A stretch of DNA of 64,000 nucleotides from Pseudocitrobacter cyperus (GTDB lineage: Bacteria > Pseudomonadota > Gammaproteobacteria > Enterobacterales > Enterobacteriaceae), in assembly GCF_039889165.1 (NCBI RefSeq), contig NZ_JAYMYY010000003.1:429252-493251 (forward strand), given 5' to 3'. A program made the translations under genes and the position numbers. Each line of letters opens with the position of its first letter. Position 1 is the stretch's first letter. The notes under the pieces were generated by a model. The model did no database searches. It was not told where the DNA came from and saw only the letters and a list, made by a program, of their open reading frames with translations. Shown here one piece after another: positions 48,256 through 56,434 of this stretch.

Positions 48256-48603
48256 ATGAGCAACATTATTAAGCAACTTGAACAAGAACAGATGAAGCAG
48301 GACGTACCTTCCTTCCGTCCGGGTGATACCGTGGAAGTGAAAGTATGGGTTGTTGAAGGTTCCAAAAAACGTCTGCAGGCATTCGAGGGCGTGGTTATCG
48401 CTATTCGTAACCGCGGTCTGCACTCTGCATTCACTGTTCGTAAAATTTCCAACGGCGAAGGCGTTGAGCGTGTCTTCCAGACTCACTCTCCGGTTGTTGA
48501 CAGCATTGCTGTTAAACGTCGTGGTGCTGTGCGTAAAGCTAAACTGTACTACCTGCGTGAACGTACTGGTAAGTCTGCTCGTATCAAAGAGCGTCTTAAC
48601 TAA
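48256..48603 (+). CDS. rplS: 50S ribosomal protein L19
   Basis: A 115-residue bL19 (MSNIIKQLEQEQMKQDVPSFRPGDTVEVKVWVVEGSKKRLQAFEGVVIAIRNRGLHSAFTVRKISNGEGVERVFQTHSPVVDSI). It lies at the 30S-50S interface. Identical in length to E. coli L19. Last gene of the rpsP operon, followed by a strong terminator. Confidence 0.98.
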   Translation: MSNIIKQLEQEQMKQDVPSFRPGDTVEVKVWVVEGSKKRLQAFEGVVIAIRNRGLHSAFTVRKISNGEGVERVFQTHSPVVDSIAVKRRGAVRKAKLYYLRERTGKSARIKERLN

Positions 48604-48629
48604 GATTCGCGTAAGCGACATCCTGTTAG

Positions 48630-48662
48630 AAAAGGGCTGGCCGAAAGGCTGGCCCTTTTTTT
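48630..48662 (+). terminator. Terminator of the rpsP operon
   Basis: AAAGGGCTGGCC GAAA GGCTGGCCCTTT with two G-T pairs and a T7 tract after the stem. Confidence 0.9.
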
Positions 48663-48733
48663 ATCGCATTCGGCACTCCGTGTTAACTGATTTGAGATAA
48701 TTCGTTTACAATATTCGCTCCTTACTGGAGGGT

Positions 48734-49135
48734 GTGGTGAACAGCAATCGGTTTCATGCTTCAACGTTAAAGCGACGCGCACTCTGGCTTGCGCTGTTCG
48801 CTATTGCGTTAATAATCGTGGCGCCGCTGATCTCCATCTCGTTGCAAAAAGATCCCATGAGCGCGATGCCCGGCATGCATCATGCGATGAATATGGATAC
48901 AGAGGGTCACTCCTCTCATCAAAGTATGCCGGTCGATCACGCGGAAGCCTGTGGCTACTGCGTACTGTTGGCGCATGTGCCGGGGCTTATCCTCGCTCTG
49001 GCTATCTTGCTGTGTGGCCTGCTGTTGCGCTGTCGAACAACCCCGGTTCGGCCTGCGATAAAACAGTGGCATTTCTTTCCCTGGCTCTTTCCTGATACCC
49101 GCGCGCCGCCGCGCCTGTCTGCTTTTTCCTGTTAA
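48734..49135 (+). CDS. DUF2946-like membrane protein with Met/His motif
   Basis: A 133-residue protein with GTG start and TGGAGG upstream. Helix 1 at about 15-37 (RALWLALFAIALIIVAPLISI), a Met/His-rich loop (MSAMPGMHHAMNMDTEGHSSHQSMPVDHAEACGYC) and helix 2 (about 80-100, VPGLILALAILLCGLLLRC). Loop content and a nearby CxxC-like pair (CGYC) suggest metal, most likely copper, binding. DUF2946 proteins are often beside copper or iron transport genes. Co-directional with the PepSY gene 57 bases downstream. No assigned function. Confidence 0.7.
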   Translation: MVNSNRFHASTLKRRALWLALFAIALIIVAPLISISLQKDPMSAMPGMHHAMNMDTEGHSSHQSMPVDHAEACGYCVLLAHVPGLILALAILLCGLLLRCRTTPVRPAIKQWHFFPWLFPDTRAPPRLSAFSC

Positions 49136-49192
49136 AAAATTATAAATGGCGTAAATGCGCCAGAACTCTTTTCGCATGTATTAAGGAAAAGT

Positions 49193-50560
49193 ATGACAAC
49201 CTGCACCTCACGGGCGGCATGGGTTCACCTGCTCCGTCGCCTGCACTTTTTTATTGGTCTGTTTGTTGGGCCGTTTATTTTTGTGGCCGCATTGACGGGG
49301 ACACTCTATGTCGCCACCCCACAACTGGAAAATTGGGTTTATCGGAACGCATTACAGGGCGCCGTAAGCGGCGAACGCCACGCGCTGGCTGAGCAAATCG
49401 CGGTTGCGCGGCAGGTTATTGATGGCGATCTGCGTTTACATGCTGTGCGTCCTGGTCTGATTGCCGGAGAAACTACCCGGGTTATGTTTGCCGACCCTGC
49501 ACTGGCTGGGTCAGAGCACCGGGCTATTTTTATTGATCCGGTGACGCTTACGGTCATGGGGGATATGACGGTCTATGGCACCAGTGGCATCCTCCCGCTG
49601 CGTCAGTGGATTGATTACGCGCATCGCTCTTTGTTGCTGGGGGATGTGGGGCGGCTTTACAGTGAACTGGCGGCTTCGTGGATGTGGGTGGCGGCACTCG
49701 GGGGGATTACGCTCTGGTTTTTTACCCGCCCCAAACGGCGGATTAACAACCGATTGCAGAATACGCGCCGCATTCACGTTACGCTTGGCTGGGTGCTACT
49801 GGCTGGCATGTTGCTCTTTTCTGCCACCGGTTTGACCTGGTCCCAGTGGGCGGGCGGTAATGTGGATAAGATGCGCGCTGCATTTGGCTGGCTCACACCG
49901 CAGGTGAACACGCAACTGCATGGCGAAATGGCGATGACGAACCCGCATGCGGAACATCACGGTGAGATGGGAACGATGCCCGGTATGACACCTTTGATTG
50001 CCGGGGAAACGTTCGATTCTGTGCTGGCCGCGGCGCAAAAGGCAGGTATCGATGCCTCTCTTGTGGAGATCCGCCCGCCACGCAGCCATGACCGCGCATG
50101 GACGGTAACGGAAATTGACCGCCGCTGGCCTACTCAGGTCGATGCTGTGGCGGTGGATGGCAGTACGCTGAAGATCCTGGATAGTACCCATTTTGCGGAT
50201 TTTCCACTCATGGCGAAGCTTACCCGCTGGGGCGTGGATTTTCACATGGGGATTCTGTTCGGATTGCCTAATCAACTGCTGCTTATCGCTTTCGGGCTTG
50301 CACTGTGTGCAGCGATTGTCATGGGTTATCGATTATGGTGGATTAAGCGCCCGGCGCAGGCTGCTGCCAACCCGTTACAGACGCTGTACCAGAGCTGGCT
50401 GGCGTTATCACTGGCAGGGCGCCTGACGACGCTTGCGATTGCCACTTTGCTGGGGCTGGCGCTGCCGGTGATGGGCGTCAGCCTGGTGCTGTTTGTGGTG
50501 ATTGACTGGCTCCGCTGGCGCGGTCAACAGGCGTTAAGCGCAACACAGCCCGTTCAGTAG
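49193..50560 (+). CDS. PepSY-domain membrane protein
   Basis: A 455-residue PepSY_TM family protein with about four or five helices. The first PepSY-type part (about 30-200) follows helix 1 (LHFFIGLFVGPFIFVAALTGTLYV); helices near 160, 200, 370 and 430 are clear. A periplasmic loop carries NTQLHGEMAMTNPHAEHHGEMGTMPGMTP (about 240-265), whose Met/His pattern resembles the loop of the preceding protein. Family members take part in metal or siderophore uptake or reduction. The pair is inserted between rplS and yfiB, where E. coli has neither, as far as I recall. Confidence 0.8.
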   Translation: MTTCTSRAAWVHLLRRLHFFIGLFVGPFIFVAALTGTLYVATPQLENWVYRNALQGAVSGERHALAEQIAVARQVIDGDLRLHAVRPGLIAGETTRVMFADPALAGSEHRAIFIDPVTLTVMGDMTVYGTSGILPLRQWIDYAHRSLLLGDVGRLYSELAASWMWVAALGGITLWFFTRPKRRINNRLQNTRRIHVTLGWVLLAGMLLFSATGLTWSQWAGGNVDKMRAAFGWLTPQVNTQLHGEMAMTNPHAEHHGEMGTMPGMTPLIAGETFDSVLAAAQKAGIDASLVEIRPPRSHDRAWTVTEIDRRWPTQVDAVAVDGSTLKILDSTHFADFPLMAKLTRWGVDFHMGILFGLPNQLLLIAFGLALCAAIVMGYRLWWIKRPAQAAANPLQTLYQSWLALSLAGRLTTLAIATLLGLALPVMGVSLVLFVVIDWLRWRGQQALSATQPVQ

Positions 50561-50563
50561 CCA

Positions 50564-51046
50564 TCAGGGGGCGCTGATCACCACCGCGACGCGGCGGTTT
50601 TCAGCGCGTCCTTGTGACGTTTTATTGCTGGCCACCGGGTATTTTTGCCCTAAACCCTGTGTAGTCAGGTTGCTGCGAGGAATGTTTGCGCCCTCAGCCC
50701 AGCTATCCGCGACGACATTAGCGCGTTTGAGCGAAAGCCCTTCGTTGTAACTTGCTTCGCCGTAGTTATCCGTGTGCCCATCCATGCGCAGATGGGTTAT
50801 CCCGGTCGACGCCAGTCGCGCGGCCATAGTGTGGATTTGCTTCTGGCTTTCTGGACGCAGGTGGAAATCATTCTTGTCGAATAAAATGGTATCAGAGAGT
50901 CCAAGTGACCAGTCGCCATTCGCTTCACTAAAACCATAAGACTTCATCGCGGCAACCTGCTCGGGGGTGAATTTCCCCTGCGGCGCCTGGCAGCCTGTCA
51001 GTAAGGTGGTGGAGAGTAACGCGGCGACGATGTAACGCTTTAACAT
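50564..51046 (-). CDS. yfiB: OmpA-like outer membrane lipoprotein YfiB
   Basis: A 160-residue lipoprotein with lipobox LLTGC (Cys19) and an OmpA C-terminal peptidoglycan-binding domain (FHLRPESQKQIHTMAARLASTGITHLRMDGHTDNYGEASYNEGLSLKRANVVADSW). In Pseudomonas YfiB binds YfiR and relieves repression of the cyclase YfiN. Third gene of the yfiRNB unit (minus strand). Its stop nearly meets that of the converging PepSY gene (3 bases). Confidence 0.92.
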   Translation of the reverse strand: MLKRYIVAALLSTTLLTGCQAPQGKFTPEQVAAMKSYGFSEANGDWSLGLSDTILFDKNDFHLRPESQKQIHTMAARLASTGITHLRMDGHTDNYGEASYNEGLSLKRANVVADSWAEGANIPRSNLTTQGLGQKYPVASNKTSQGRAENRRVAVVISAP

Positions 51047-51065
51047 GCTCTTTCCTTGCTTCTCA

Positions 51066-52283
51066 TCATGAATTTTTTGAACGCTGGTTTTTCATCACGT
51101 ACATATTCTTATCGGCCAGTTCCTGTAAATCTTCGACAGAATTATGTTCCCACGTCAGGGCGTAGCCGATGCTCAACGACAGGGGGACGTAATGTCCATT
51201 ACGTAAATCAAAAGGACGGATAAACTGCTGTGACAGCGCCGCGCATATGCGCTGAACTTCATGTTCGCTGTTTACCCCATACAGAATTACCGCAAACTCA
51301 TCGCCGCCCAGTCGATAAGCGGCATGGCGATTGCCGCAGAACTCCATCAACCGTTTGGCGGCGTCAATCAGCACGCAGTCGCCTGCGGCATGTCCCCATG
51401 TGTCGTTAATACGCTTAAAATTATCACCATCAAGAAACAGCAACGCCGAAGTGGCTTTCATCTGCGGGCTGTTCATCAGCGTGGCGATACTGGTACGAAA
51501 TGCTGCGCGGTTTGGCAGGCTTGTCAGGGCGTCATGCAAAGCGGTGCGCAAAAGCTGGGCGTTTGTTGCCTGTAACTTGAGTTGCCACTCTTCCATTTCA
51601 TCCAGCAGGCTATTGAAATCCTGAGCGAAACGATGAAATTCATCGATTCGTTCGGCGGTCACGCGGCGAGAAAAATTGCGATTGGTGCGAACATCATGCA
51701 CCACATCGGTAATGCTTTGCAGCGCAGTGACCACCCCTTCATGTAGATGACGGGTGATGAGCAACGCAAGCGCAGAGGCCAGGACAATACAGGCGGTCAG
51801 TACTCCAAGCGACAGCCAGATAAAGTGGCTAATTAAACTGTCTCGGGCAGTCAGTCGTAGTTCTCCGATAGCCTGCCCGTTCCAGACGATGGGTTGCGTC
51901 ACCGGCAGAGGGAAAAGCCACTGACTGACCAGCCTGTTCAGCGCATCCCGTTCACCCGTTGCATTGAAATGCCAGTAAGCGAAGCGCTTGTTGCTGCCAT
52001 CCACTACTTCCGCGATGGCAAAATGCCCCTGCTTACCGAGTATAGCCAGCGTGTCGTTGGCGGCTACGTTGTCTCTGAATACCAGCGCCGCTTCCAGGTT
52101 GTGACTCATTGCTGAGCCGGTCAACTCCAGGTTCTTCTGTGCATATTGCTTTAGTGTGACGATCGATGCGCCGCACAGCAGCAGCCAGATAAGCGTCATG
52201 GTGATAAATACGCTGGTTACGCTTATCCGGCGGAGTGTCCCCTTAAAGGTGGGGCGGGGGGAAGGTGAATAGTCCTTATTCAT
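51066..52283 (-). CDS. dgcN: Diguanylate cyclase DgcN (YfiN)
   Basis: A 405-residue membrane-bound cyclase: two helices (about 28-50 and 150-175) enclosing a CHASE8-like periplasmic region, a HAMP segment (about 178-235) and GGDEF domain (RLGGDEFAVIL, near 324-334). It makes cyclic-di-GMP and, in E. coli, also affects cell division under envelope stress. Inhibited by periplasmic YfiR in Pseudomonas. Active site intact, and the I-site motif RxxD is not obvious. It overlaps yfiR by 8 bases and precedes yfiB by 19. Confidence 0.93.
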   Translation of the reverse strand: MNKDYSPSPRPTFKGTLRRISVTSVFITMTLIWLLLCGASIVTLKQYAQKNLELTGSAMSHNLEAALVFRDNVAANDTLAILGKQGHFAIAEVVDGSNKRFAYWHFNATGERDALNRLVSQWLFPLPVTQPIVWNGQAIGELRLTARDSLISHFIWLSLGVLTACIVLASALALLITRHLHEGVVTALQSITDVVHDVRTNRNFSRRVTAERIDEFHRFAQDFNSLLDEMEEWQLKLQATNAQLLRTALHDALTSLPNRAAFRTSIATLMNSPQMKATSALLFLDGDNFKRINDTWGHAAGDCVLIDAAKRLMEFCGNRHAAYRLGGDEFAVILYGVNSEHEVQRICAALSQQFIRPFDLRNGHYVPLSLSIGYALTWEHNSVEDLQELADKNMYVMKNQRSKNS

Positions 52284-52809
52284 GCTTCTTGTTCCGTGCG
52301 AGCATTAATACATCGGGATTGACTCTAACGCCACTGCGAGAAAGGGAGTCGAGGTTTACGGCGAATGTTACTTTATCGGCATTGAATAGCAGACAGAAGG
52401 AACTGCCAATACGACATTCGGCATTTTGTTCTGAAATGAATAATACAGGCTTCTTGTTCAGCATGTTTTGTAATTCAACCTGCTGGTCAGGTAATTCCTG
52501 GCCAAAATAGATAGCATCACATTCAGTGTTGCGGACATCCTGGCTGGAGTGAACCATTATCGGTTTATAGGTAAGGGGAAAACCCTCAGCACTGCTGAGT
52601 GCATCACGGTATCGTGAGGTCGCAAATATGCAGAGCGTCGGCTGTTGTATGAGCTGCGGCCAGTGGGTGTAGCCAATAATGCCGGAAACCATTGAACGTA
52701 CCGATTTATCTATATCAGACAGCGTTGCTGCAAAAAGAGGTCTGCTTAGCGCGCAAAATATCAGGGCCAGCAAAAGCGGGTATAAAAGTTTTAAAAACGG
52801 GTTACTCAT
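52276..52809 (-). CDS. yfiR: Periplasmic regulator YfiR
   Basis: A 177-residue YfiR family protein with signal peptide (MSNPFLKLLYPLLLALIFCALSRPLFA) and the motif RSMVSGIIGYTHWP. Cysteines near 64, 108, 143 and 149 match the disulfide pattern of YfiR. It inhibits YfiN from the periplasm; reducing conditions or YfiB release it. I start at ATG 52809, which has GGCGGA upstream; an in-frame ATG 12 codons earlier is possible. First gene of yfiRNB. Confidence 0.9.
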   Translation of the reverse strand: MSNPFLKLLYPLLLALIFCALSRPLFAATLSDIDKSVRSMVSGIIGYTHWPQLIQQPTLCIFATSRYRDALSSAEGFPLTYKPIMVHSSQDVRNTECDAIYFGQELPDQQVELQNMLNKKPVLFISEQNAECRIGSSFCLLFNADKVTFAVNLDSLSRSGVRVNPDVLMLARNKKHE

Positions 52810-53107
52810 TGGAATCCGCCGTAACGCTTTGATTTCAACGTCCATAATTTCTCATTGCAGATTATCATTTTTCGCCAGATCAGTCATTAGAACTGTGAAT
52901 GTATTATGTATTGATTAAGTTAAATCTTGTGAAAATGATCTGGACGAGATCACATGTTTAAAAATAAACATTCTGATGATTCGGTTATGCCTTAGTTTGT
53001 TGATTTAACAGAAAGTCCGTTTCAGCTCCCCTGGCAGGGGAAAGGCGTTATTTCTGCCTCGTGAATGTGTGGTGGCGCTGTGGGTAAAAGTTGGTCAGGA
53101 TAATGAG

Positions 53108-53125
53108 TGTGTTAATTTGTTTACG
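53108..53125 (+). promoter_or_regulatory. TyrR box (weak) upstream of aroF
   Basis: TGTGTT-N6-TTTACG: half matches to TGTAAA-N6-TTTACA. It lies 51 bases upstream of the stronger box, consistent with cooperative TyrR binding. Confidence 0.5.
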
Positions 53126-53158
53126 ATTTCAGGGGTGTTTTGAGCTTGTTAGTAATGG

Positions 53159-53176
53159 TGTAAAGTTTTATTTACG
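53159..53176 (+). promoter_or_regulatory. TyrR box (strong) upstream of aroF
   Basis: TGTAAA-N6-TTTACG, one mismatch from consensus, placed just before the -35 element. TyrR with tyrosine represses aroF-tyrA in E. coli. Confidence 0.8.
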
Positions 53177-53185
53177 TATTTTGGA

Positions 53186-53213
53186 TTGAAATCTTTACTT
53201 TTTATGATATTGT
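53186..53213 (+). promoter_or_regulatory. Candidate aroF-tyrA promoter
   Basis: TTGAAA (53186-53191), 16 bases, TATTGT (53208-53213). Five and four of six matches respectively. Confidence 0.55.
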
Positions 53214-53269
53214 TATTTCACCTCACCGAGGAAACCATTATCGCAAACGAGCTATACAGGTAAGCCACC

Positions 53270-54340
53270 ATGCAAAAAGACGCGCTGAATAACGTACATA
53301 TTACCGATGAACAAATTCTGATTACGCCTGAACAACTGAAAACAGAATTTCCGCTGAGCATTGAACAGGAAGCGCAAATCGCCCAGTCGCGCAAAACCAT
53401 CTCTGACATCATCGCCGGGCGCGATCCTCGTCTGCTGGTTGTCTGTGGCCCGTGCTCGATTCACTGCCCTGAAACGGCCATCGAATATGCTCGTCGATTT
53501 AAAAGCCTTGCCGAGGAGGTCAGCGATAGCCTCTACCTGGTGATGCGCGTCTATTTTGAAAAACCACGTACCACCGTTGGCTGGAAGGGTCTGATCAACG
53601 ACCCGCACATGGATGGTTCGTTTGACGTGGAAGGCGGCCTGAAAATTGCGCGTCGCCTGCTGGTGGAACTGGTCAACATGGGCTTGCCGCTGGCAACGGA
53701 AGCGCTGGATCCGAATAGCCCGCAATATCTGGGCGACTTGTTTAGCTGGTCAGCTATCGGTGCGCGTACTACCGAATCACAAACGCACCGTGAAATGGCT
53801 TCTGGTCTTTCCATGCCGGTAGGTTTTAAAAACGGCACCGACGGTTCACTGGCGACCGCGATTAACGCCATGCGCGCGGCTGCGATGCCGCACCGGTTTG
53901 TCGGTATCAACCAGGCCGGGCAGGTTTGTCTGCTGCAAACTCAGGGCAACCCGGATGGTCATGTCATTCTGCGCGGCGGTAAATCACCGAACTATGGGCC
54001 AGAAGATGTTGCCCAGTGCGAAAAAGAGATGGAACAGGCGGGACTGAAACCGTCGCTGATGATAGATTGCAGTCATGGTAATTCCAATAAAGACTACCGT
54101 CGTCAGCCAGCGGTGGCGGAATCCGTTGTCGCCCAGATCAAAGACGGTAATCGTTCGATTATTGGCCTGATGATTGAAAGTAATATTCACGAAGGTAATC
54201 AGTCTTCCGAACAGCCGCGTAGCAATATGCAGTATGGCGTATCGGTGACTGATGCCTGCATCAGTTGGGAAACAACCGATGCGCTGCTGCGTGAGTTAGA
54301 CAAGGATTTACGTGGCCATCTGGCGGCACGACTGGCGTAA
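53270..54340 (+). CDS. aroF: DAHP synthase, tyrosine-sensitive
   Basis: A 356-residue class I DAHP synthase (MQKDALNNVHITDEQILITPEQL), with the metal/active-site segments VVCGPCSIH (near 57-65), KPRTTVGWKGL, and MIDCSHGNSNKDY. It condenses phosphoenolpyruvate and erythrose 4-phosphate, the first step of aromatic synthesis. The gene pair with tyrA and N-terminal residues match the tyrosine-inhibited isozyme rather than AroG or AroH. Followed by tyrA after 9 bases with GAGGAT. Confidence 0.96.
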   Translation: MQKDALNNVHITDEQILITPEQLKTEFPLSIEQEAQIAQSRKTISDIIAGRDPRLLVVCGPCSIHCPETAIEYARRFKSLAEEVSDSLYLVMRVYFEKPRTTVGWKGLINDPHMDGSFDVEGGLKIARRLLVELVNMGLPLATEALDPNSPQYLGDLFSWSAIGARTTESQTHREMASGLSMPVGFKNGTDGSLATAINAMRAAAMPHRFVGINQAGQVCLLQTQGNPDGHVILRGGKSPNYGPEDVAQCEKEMEQAGLKPSLMIDCSHGNSNKDYRRQPAVAESVVAQIKDGNRSIIGLMIESNIHEGNQSSEQPRSNMQYGVSVTDACISWETTDALLRELDKDLRGHLAARLA

Positions 54341-54349
54341 GAGGATTAT

Positions 54350-55471
54350 ATGGTTGCTGAACTGACCGCGCTGCGCGATCAAATTGATGAAGTGGATAAG
54401 GCGTTGCTGGGTTTACTGGCACGCCGCCTTGAACTGGTGGCTGAAGTTGGCGAGGTCAAAAGCAAATATGGCCTGCCGATTTATGTCCCTGAGCGTGAAG
54501 CATCTATGCTGGCATCGCGCCGGGAAGAGGCCGCATCGATTGGCGTTCCGCCTGATTTGATTGAAGATGTCCTGCGTCGCGTGATGCGTGAGTCATACTC
54601 CAGCGAAAACGATAAAGGCTTCAAAACATTGCACCCGACGCTGCGCCCGGTGGTGATTGTCGGCGGCGGTGGGCAGATGGGGCGGCTGTTTGAAAAAATG
54701 CTTAACTTGTCTGGCTACCAGGTACGTATCCTCGAGCGCGACGACTGGTCGCACGCGCAGGAAATCGTTGCCGGGGCGGGGATGGTCATTGTCAGTGTGC
54801 CTATCCATGTCACCGAACAGATCATCGCGAAGCTGCCACCTTTGCCAGCCGACTGCATTCTGGTTGACCTGGCATCGGTAAAAGCCGGGCCGCTACAGGC
54901 GATGCTTGAAGCGCATTCGGGCCCGGTTGTTGGGTTGCACCCGATGTTCGGGCCGGACAGCGGCAGCCTGGCAAAACAGGTGGTGGTGTACTGTGACGGG
55001 CGTCAGCCGGAAGCGTACCAGTGGTTCCTGGAACAGATTCAGGTTTGGGGTGCGCGTCTGCACCGCATCAGCGCTGTTGAGCATGATCAGAACATGGCTT
55101 TCATTCAGGCGCTGCGCCACTTCGCGACCTTTGCTTACGGCCTGCATCTGGCGGAAGAGAACGTGCAACTGGAGCAGTTACTGGCACTCTCTTCGCCTAT
55201 TTATCGCCTGGAACTGGCGATGGTTGGCCGACTGTTTGCCCAGGATCCACAACTTTACGCGGACATTATTATGTCTTCCGGCAATAACCTGGCGCTGATT
55301 AAGCGTTACTACCAGCGGTTCGGCGAAGCCATCCGCCTGCTGGAGCAGGGTGACAAACAGGCGTTTATCGACAGCTTCCGTAAAGTGGAGCACTGGTTTG
55401 GCGATTATGCCCAGCGTTTTCAGAGCGAAAGTCGCACTCTGTTACGTCAGGCCAACGACAGTCGCGCCTAA
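54350..55471 (+). CDS. tyrA: Chorismate mutase/prephenate dehydrogenase (T-protein)
   Basis: A 373-residue fused enzyme: chorismate mutase at about 1-90 (LRDQIDEVDKALLGLLARRLELVAEVGEVKSKYGLPIYVPERE) and prephenate dehydrogenase at about 99-373 with NAD-binding VIVGGGGQMGRLFEKML and H197-type GLHPMFGPDSGS. It makes 4-hydroxyphenylpyruvate for tyrosine. Downstream hairpin ends the operon. Same length as E. coli TyrA. Confidence 0.97.
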   Translation: MVAELTALRDQIDEVDKALLGLLARRLELVAEVGEVKSKYGLPIYVPEREASMLASRREEAASIGVPPDLIEDVLRRVMRESYSSENDKGFKTLHPTLRPVVIVGGGGQMGRLFEKMLNLSGYQVRILERDDWSHAQEIVAGAGMVIVSVPIHVTEQIIAKLPPLPADCILVDLASVKAGPLQAMLEAHSGPVVGLHPMFGPDSGSLAKQVVVYCDGRQPEAYQWFLEQIQVWGARLHRISAVEHDQNMAFIQALRHFATFAYGLHLAEENVQLEQLLALSSPIYRLELAMVGRLFAQDPQLYADIIMSSGNNLALIKRYYQRFGEAIRLLEQGDKQAFIDSFRKVEHWFGDYAQRFQSESRTLLRQANDSRA

Positions 55472-55516
55472 GACCGCGGTCACACATAGCGTTAACAAAT
55501 TCTGTATATACTTAAT

Positions 55517-55547
55517 AGCCAGAGGGGGAACCCACTGGCTTTTTTTA
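55517..55547 (+). terminator. aroF-tyrA terminator
   Basis: AGCCAG / CTGGCT stem with a GC-rich loop and T7 tract after tyrA. Confidence 0.8.
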
Positions 55548-55561
55548 TAGGGATGAGACGC

Positions 55562-56434
55562 ATGACTGAGCCACAACCGCTGTTTGATTACGCCGGACAT
55601 CTGCCGGAATGCCCCACCTGGAGTGAGTCGGAGCAGGCGCTGTACTGGGCCGATATCCTGGAATACGAAATCCATCGCTATCATCCGCAAAGCGGCGAGC
55701 ATCAGGTTTTGCAGTTTCCTGAAGAGGTCGGCTGTTTCGCATTACGGGAAAAGGGCGGGTTTATTGTGGCGCTGCGTAGCGCCATTTGGCTTGCGGATAA
55801 ACATGGTCTGCTGGTGCGTAAAATTTGCGACAACCCCAGTAACCCCACGCTGGCTCGTTTTAACGATGGCGGCACAGACAGGGACGGGCGTTTTTACGCT
55901 GGCACCTTCTGGGGGCCTGGCGATTACAACGGTGCATTATTGGTTCGAGTGGATAATACGCTGAAGACGAAGGTGGTGCAGTGCGATATTCACGGCGCAA
56001 ACGGGCTGGCATTCAGCGCGGATAAGCGCTGGATGTACACGTCGGATACGCCAAACGGGGTTATCTATCAAACGCCTCTTGATGACGACGGGGAACCGGG
56101 CCGTCGTGAAATATTTCATCAGTTTTCTGCCGGAGAAGGTATCCCGGACGGTGCGGCGGTAGATGAAGAGGGCTGTTACTGGAGCGCGCTATTTGACGGC
56201 TGGCGTATCGCACGTTTTTCCCCGGAAGGTGAACAGATAGAAGAGTACCGGATGCCGGTTCGTTGCCCGACAATGGTCTGTTTTGGCGGGGCAGATATGC
56301 GCACGCTGTTTATTACCACCACCCGGGAAAACATGTCGGCGGCAGAAGTGGCGCAGTATCCCCTTTCCGGGGCGATCTTCACCCTGCCCGTCAGCGTGGC
56401 AGGAATGAAGAAGTTACCGTTTATTGAGCATTAA
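55562..56434 (+). CDS. SMP-30/gluconolactonase/LRE family protein
   Basis: A 290-residue six-bladed beta-propeller lactonase. Metal ligands are visible: E16 in LPECP, N in ANGLAFS (near 150) and D in IPDGAAVD (near 198). These enzymes open sugar lactones such as gluconolactone. I place the start at ATG 55562; the ATG at 55553 is directly preceded by GGG and too close to it. It is convergent with pheA (overlap of four bases), between tyrA and pheA, where E. coli lacks it. A transport or sugar partner is not nearby, so the natural substrate is unknown. Confidence 0.88.
   Translation: MTEPQPLFDYAGHLPECPTWSESEQALYWADILEYEIHRYHPQSGEHQVLQFPEEVGCFALREKGGFIVALRSAIWLADKHGLLVRKICDNPSNPTLARFNDGGTDRDGRFYAGTFWGPGDYNGALLVRVDNTLKTKVVQCDIHGANGLAFSADKRWMYTSDTPNGVIYQTPLDDDGEPGRREIFHQFSAGEGIPDGAAVDEEGCYWSALFDGWRIARFSPEGEQIEEYRMPVRCPTMVCFGGADMRTLFITTTRENMSAAEVAQYPLSGAIFTLPVSVAGMKKLPFIEH

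Larger units (their letters stand above)
52846..53269. other. 424-base intergenic region with aroF and yfiR control sites
   Basis: AT-rich, divergent space between yfiR and aroF. It carries two TyrR-type boxes (53108-53125 and 53159-53176) and the likely aroF promoter (53186-53213). The yfiR side (52846-53100) shows no element I can place with confidence. Confidence 0.7.
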
